Below, in pieces: positions 59,994 to 64,000 of a stretch of DNA of 64,000 nt. The stretch comes from an uncultured Eubacterium sp. Lineage in GTDB: Bacteria > Bacillota > Clostridia > Lachnospirales > Lachnospiraceae. A program made the translations under genes and the position numbers. The first letter of the stretch is position 1. Each line of letters begins with the position of its first letter. The stretch lies in contig CAPAOV010000008.1 in the NCBI GenBank assembly GCA_948579355.1, positions 43,530-107,529 of the forward strand. Direction: 5' to 3'. Under the pieces are notes generated by a model that ran no database searches, was not told where the DNA came from, and saw nothing but the letters and a program-made list of their open reading frames with translations.

Positions 59994-62900
59994 ATGTACA
60001 AGAAAAGTATTGTGAGGAGCCTGAGACGGGGAATGTGGGGGAGGAAAGTCGCTTCACTGCTGTTGGCACTGGCAGTTATAGTAACTTCCTTTCCGCCATC
60101 TGCTCCGGAAGTATATGCGGCTGAACGGTTACAACCAAGCCGGTTTGTGACAATGGAACAATTAAAGACTTTTAATACAGATGCTACAGATGGTACTGAA
60201 AATTAGGCAAAGGTTTATTTTGGGACTTTTGATAATAAGAACATCGCATCATGGTGGGTTGCGGGAAGTCAGAGTGAAGAAGACAGCGTGGTATTGTTTG
60301 CGACGTACTCGGAGAACTTACTTAGTGAATCATTTAGTGACAATGAGGTAGGTACTTTAGAAGAGAACTGGGGGTGTGCTTATTCAGGTGAAGCGCCAAC
60401 GAATGTAGCTGCCAGCCATTATGGAGGCAGTAAAGTGAGGAGGGTGCTAAAAGAATTGGAAACGTCCAAATTTACAACTGCTGAGCAGAACCTAATGAAA
60501 GATACAATGATTTATACATACGATAGTAAAAACGATAAGGTATATGCTACAAAAGATAAATTGTATCTGCCATATGGAGCCAATCGTGATAGAAGTATTA
60601 CAGTTGGAGCAAATGCTTCTGATGATTTGAATAATGGTTTGCATGTAGATAATATCTATTGGGGCGGAAGGAATTTTTGGCTTCGCTCGCCGGTAAGTGA
60701 CTACAACATGATGTATGCGAACTATAAGGAGAATTTGGTGAATAGTGCGGACGTTAGAGATGTTACTTATACATCCTATAGTCTGAGACCCGCCTTTGAG
60801 CTGGATGTGTCATCAGTTCTTTTTGCATCTCCTGCGAAAGCGATAGAACACGTCTACGAATATGAGACGAAAGGTACAATAGAGGATGACGATTCAATGA
60901 TATTGAGGTTTGACGGCGCCGGTAAAACAATCGGAACCGTGACATATGATGATGAAAGCGGTGGAATTGCGGCAGTTAAGAATGAAGATTCAGAGGGGAG
61001 TGTTTCCCTTGTGGTGCAGGGTAATAATGGAACAAAAGACTGGTATTATAGCGCACCGGTAGGGGAGACGACAATTGTTACAAAAAAACATATTATGCAC
61101 TATTTAAATATGTCCGATTCGTTTGACTTTGCAGATTGTAAAATCTGGCTGGAAACGACAAAAGACAGGATTTCTTATGCCAAGATGGCAGAAGCGGGAG
61201 AGGTCAATGTCAGTGAAGAAATTATATTAGAGATGGGAAAAGATGTTGTGTATAAAGACGCAACCATATGCAACCGTGCAGACGGCACGGTTACGATAGA
61301 CAAAGGCAACGATGGAACAATTGATGTGACGCTTCGGCTGCCAGAGGCAGGCAGCGTCCATATTAATACCCGAACCGGAAAGGTTATCGTACCTGCCGGA
61401 GGGGAAATTTTGACTGCAGACGGGAAAAGCATCATTCTGCCGGAAGGGGGAACTGTTGACAAAGCAGGAAACGTGAAAGCCGGAACGATAATAGCCGGAG
61501 AAATTACGGTAACGGCGCCGGACGGAAAAATTGTGAAAGCGGACAAAGACGGAGCCATCATCGTACCCGTCGGAGGAACTGCTCAGGTTGAGGACGGGGA
61601 AAAAGTAACATTGTCAGACGGAGGAACCGTTGGCAAAAACGGAAACGTCAGTAAAAAGCCGACAATCACAATACCTTCCGGAGTAAAACAGATGGTGGCG
61701 GCAGAACAATTAAAGGATTTTAACACGGATGATACTGACGGCAGTAACCATTCGGCAAAAATCCGTCTGGGAAAAAACAAACAGGAATGGTGGATTGCGG
61801 GAAGTCAGAGGGGAAACAGTCTGACATTGTTTGCGGCAAGTTCGCTTGTAGGAGAACGATTCTTTTCTTCCCGCAGAACTAGCAATGAGTCCATAAGTTA
61901 TTTGGATGATTGGAATTGTAAATATAAAATGTATGAAGAGCCAGAGACAGTATCCATAAACCATTATGGGGGCAGTCTGCTCAGAAGAGAATTAAAAGAA
62001 TTGGAGACATCCTATTTTACAACTACGGAGCAGGACTTGATGTTGGATACAACTGTTTATACAAACGATAGAAAAAACAGTTGGAATGACGACAAAACCA
62101 ATTGTGTGTATTCCACAACGGATAAACTGTATTTGGCAAATGGAGACGTTTCCTCTAAAACGATAGACTATATTACAGTGGGAGCAAATGCTTCCGACGA
62201 TTTGAACAGTGGGTTGCGAATCGATAACAGTTATTGGGGCGAGCAAGAGTTTTGGCTCCGGACGCCGGCAGATGATTATACCAAGGATAATCGTCATGTG
62301 TTTGTGGCGAGTCCTTACGATTCAAGGACGTCAAAATCTTATTATGATATGCCATACATTCTGGTGAGACCTGCTTTTGAACTGGATTTGTCATCAGTTC
62401 TCTTTGCATCTGCCGCAAAAGCATCATTATCTGGGGAAGATGCAAACACGATAGAGGATGGTACGGCAATGGCATTAAGGCTGGATGGAACCGGTAAAAC
62501 AATCGGAACCGTGACATATGATGATGCAGCCGGTAAAATTAAAGCACGGAAAGCGGCAGACGCAATGGGAGTTGTCTCTCTTATGGTGCAGGGAAATGAT
62601 GGAACAAAAGACTGGTATTACAGTATGCCGGCAACAGAGGAAACGATGATTGTTACAAAAGAACAGATTCAGAAGGCCTGCGGCATAGTCGGAGAAATTG
62701 ACCTTGCAGCCTGTGCCATCTGGTTGGAAACAAGAGATGACGCAGATGATAACGTAACTTATGCAAAAATGGCGAAACAACAGGACGCCAATGACCTAGA
62801 GCCGGGAGAAAGTATTGTGTGTGCGGACGCAACCATAAGTAACAGTGAAGATGGCACAGTCACGATAGACAAGGGGAGCGATGGAACAGTTGAAGTGACG

Positions 62901-64000
62901 GTCAATCTGCCACAGCCGGACAGCGTCCATGTTTCTGAGGACGGCCGGGTTACCGTACCAGCCAAAGGAACCGTTCAGGTTGGGGACGGGGAAGAGGTGG
63001 CGCTGCCGGATGGGGGATTGGTTGATATAGATGGAATCATCACCGTACCCGCCGGAGGAAAAGTTCAGATTGGAGACGGAGAGGAAATTCTTCTGCCAGA
63101 GGGAGGAACCGTCGACAAGGATGGAACAATCGCCATAGCGGCCGGAGGAAAAGTTCAGATTGGAGACAGAGAGGAAATTCTTCTGCCAGAGGGAGGAACC
63201 GTCGACAAGGATGGAACAATCACCATAGCGGCCGGAGGAAAAGTTCAGATTGGGAACGGAGAGGAAATTCTTCTGCCAGAGGGAGGAATCGTCGACAAGG
63301 ATGGAACAATCACTATAGCGGCCGGAGGAAAAGTTCAAATTGGCGATGGAAAAGAGATGACACTGCCAAATGGCGGAACTGTTGACAAGGATGGAACGGT
63401 AGAAGCTGGAACGATAACAGTCGGAGGTATTACGGTAACGGCGCCGGACGGAGGAAGCGTCACGGCAGACAAAGACGGAACTATTCGTATACCAGCCGGA
63501 GGGAAAGTTCAGATTGGCGATGGAAAAGAGGTGATACTGCCAAATGGAGGAACCGTCGACAAGGATAGAACGGTAGAAGCTGGAACGATAACAGTCGGAG
63601 GTATTACGGTAACGGCGCCGGACGGAGGAAGTGTTACGACAGACAAAGACGGAGGTATCATCGTACCTATTGGAGGAACCGTTCAAATCGAAGACGGGAA
63701 AAAAGTTCTTCTACCGGAGGGTGTGACAGTAGACAAAAACGGAACTATCATTATACCAGCCGGAGAAAAGGTGCAAATTGGGGACGGGGAGGAAATTCTC
63801 CTGCCAACCGGAGGAACCGTCGACAAGGATGGAACAATCACCATAGCGGCCGGAGGGAAAGTTCAGATTGGGGACGGAGAGGAAATTCTCCTGCCAACCG
63901 GAGGAATCGTCGACAAGGATGGAACAATTACTATAGCGGCTGGAGGAAAAGTTCAGATTGGAGACGGAAAAGAGATGACACTGCCAGAGGGAGGAACCGT
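59994..64000 (+). pseudogene. large secreted DUF6273-domain repeat protein with in-frame amber codon, partial at right edge
   Basis: ATG 59994 (AAAGGAG ten bases upstream) starts a signal peptide and about 70 codons, then TAG at 60204-60206. The same frame then stays open to the window end. Two homologous DUF6273-like domains follow (about 60140-61330 and 61690-62900), sharing WWxAGSQ, HYGGS, VGANASDDLN, FWLR-P and RPAFELD, then 30-residue repeats. In the second copy the codon aligned with TAG is TCG (Ser), so a single C-to-A change explains the stop. The gene may be inactivated, phase-variable or read through; a sequencing error is also possible. Confidence 0.75.
62961..64000 (+). repeat. 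90-bp tandem repeats encoding 30-residue units
   Basis: From 62961 to the right edge the frame is built of 30-residue units such as GGKVQIGDGEEILLPEGG followed by TVDKDGTITIA. Full units begin near 63051, 63141 and 63231. Two longer units carry an extra 28-residue insert with ITVGGITVTAPDGGSVT. Neighbouring units are nearly identical in DNA (a few changes per 90 bases), which points to recent expansion or gene conversion. The array continues beyond the window. Confidence 0.9.

Noticed and set aside
62796..63686. Long minus-strand reading frame (296 codons) across the repeat array
   Set aside because: It is the antisense of the 90-bp repeats; its product is a low-complexity Ser/Arg/Asn/Tyr repeat with no ribosome site, while the plus frame shows domain homology.
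1..64000. tRNA, rRNA or integrase genes that could mark an island boundary
   Set aside because: I looked for tRNA T-loop patterns (GGTTCGAATCC-like) and recombinase motifs around the accessory blocks and saw none; a covariance search would be needed to be certain.

Overview
The window looks like a chromosomal segment of a low-to-mid GC, Gram-positive anaerobe of the class Clostridia, most likely Lachnospiraceae. The grounds are purine-rich AGGAGG ribosome sites, the gene content (RNase Y, archaeal/fungal-type aspartate-semialdehyde dehydrogenase, PyrK/PyrD type 1B, HemZ, FabV-type enoyl reductase) and surface proteins carrying sortase, Fn3 and Ig-like modules. This is inference from families, not a taxonomic assignment. 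I see no rRNA, tRNA, CRISPR array, prophage or transposase.

Layout. 1-4.4 kb holds the start of a methyltransferase (cut by the left edge), a secreted Fn3 protein, a membrane pseudokinase and a FliB-like cysteine-cluster protein. 4.4-11.7 kb is housekeeping: rny, then an asd-Nudix-pyrC-pyrF-pyrK-pyrD operon for aspartate-family amino acid and pyrimidine synthesis. 11.7-18.7 kb is an accessory block between pyrD and pyrE: a short transcription unit, a MutS2-like ATPase, and a peptide quorum-sensing locus (GHKL sensor kinase, agrB, a very short agrD, a LytTR regulator) with three small XRE regulators. pyrE follows under its own promoter. 19.7-26.1 kb is a tightly overlapping operon for a compact Tad/type II-like secretion or pseudopilus machine: degenerate ParA-like protein, secreted beta-helix protein, CpaF-type ATPase, GspF-type membrane protein and four small membrane-anchored proteins, one only 31 residues long.

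26-41 kb is again mostly housekeeping: CorC-type membrane protein, ABC-F ATPase, ComEC-like beta-lactamase-fold protein, then relA, a metallo-hydrolase, hemZ, hisS, aspS, a DUF1294 protein, galM, a small membrane protein and thiC. A 271-bp element with perfect 20-bp inverted ends follows thiC. 41.5-48.8 kb has a 1772-residue cell-wall-anchored Ig-like protein, a hemolysin III/PAQR protein and fabV. 48.8-56.5 kb has an AraC regulator, aspartate kinase, two G3E (CobW) GTPases, a structured RNA ending in a terminator, icd and an Ig/Fn3 secreted protein. 56.5-59.8 kb has an HD-GYP protein with a pseudo-receiver and a FapA/DUF342 protein with 26-residue repeats. The right edge cuts a large repeat-rich secreted protein gene that carries an in-frame amber codon near its start.

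The most unusual parts are the agr-type locus between pyrD and pyrE with a predicted Ser-lactone peptide, the compact secretion locus, and the folded RNA upstream of icd, whose outer stem would compete with a terminator.
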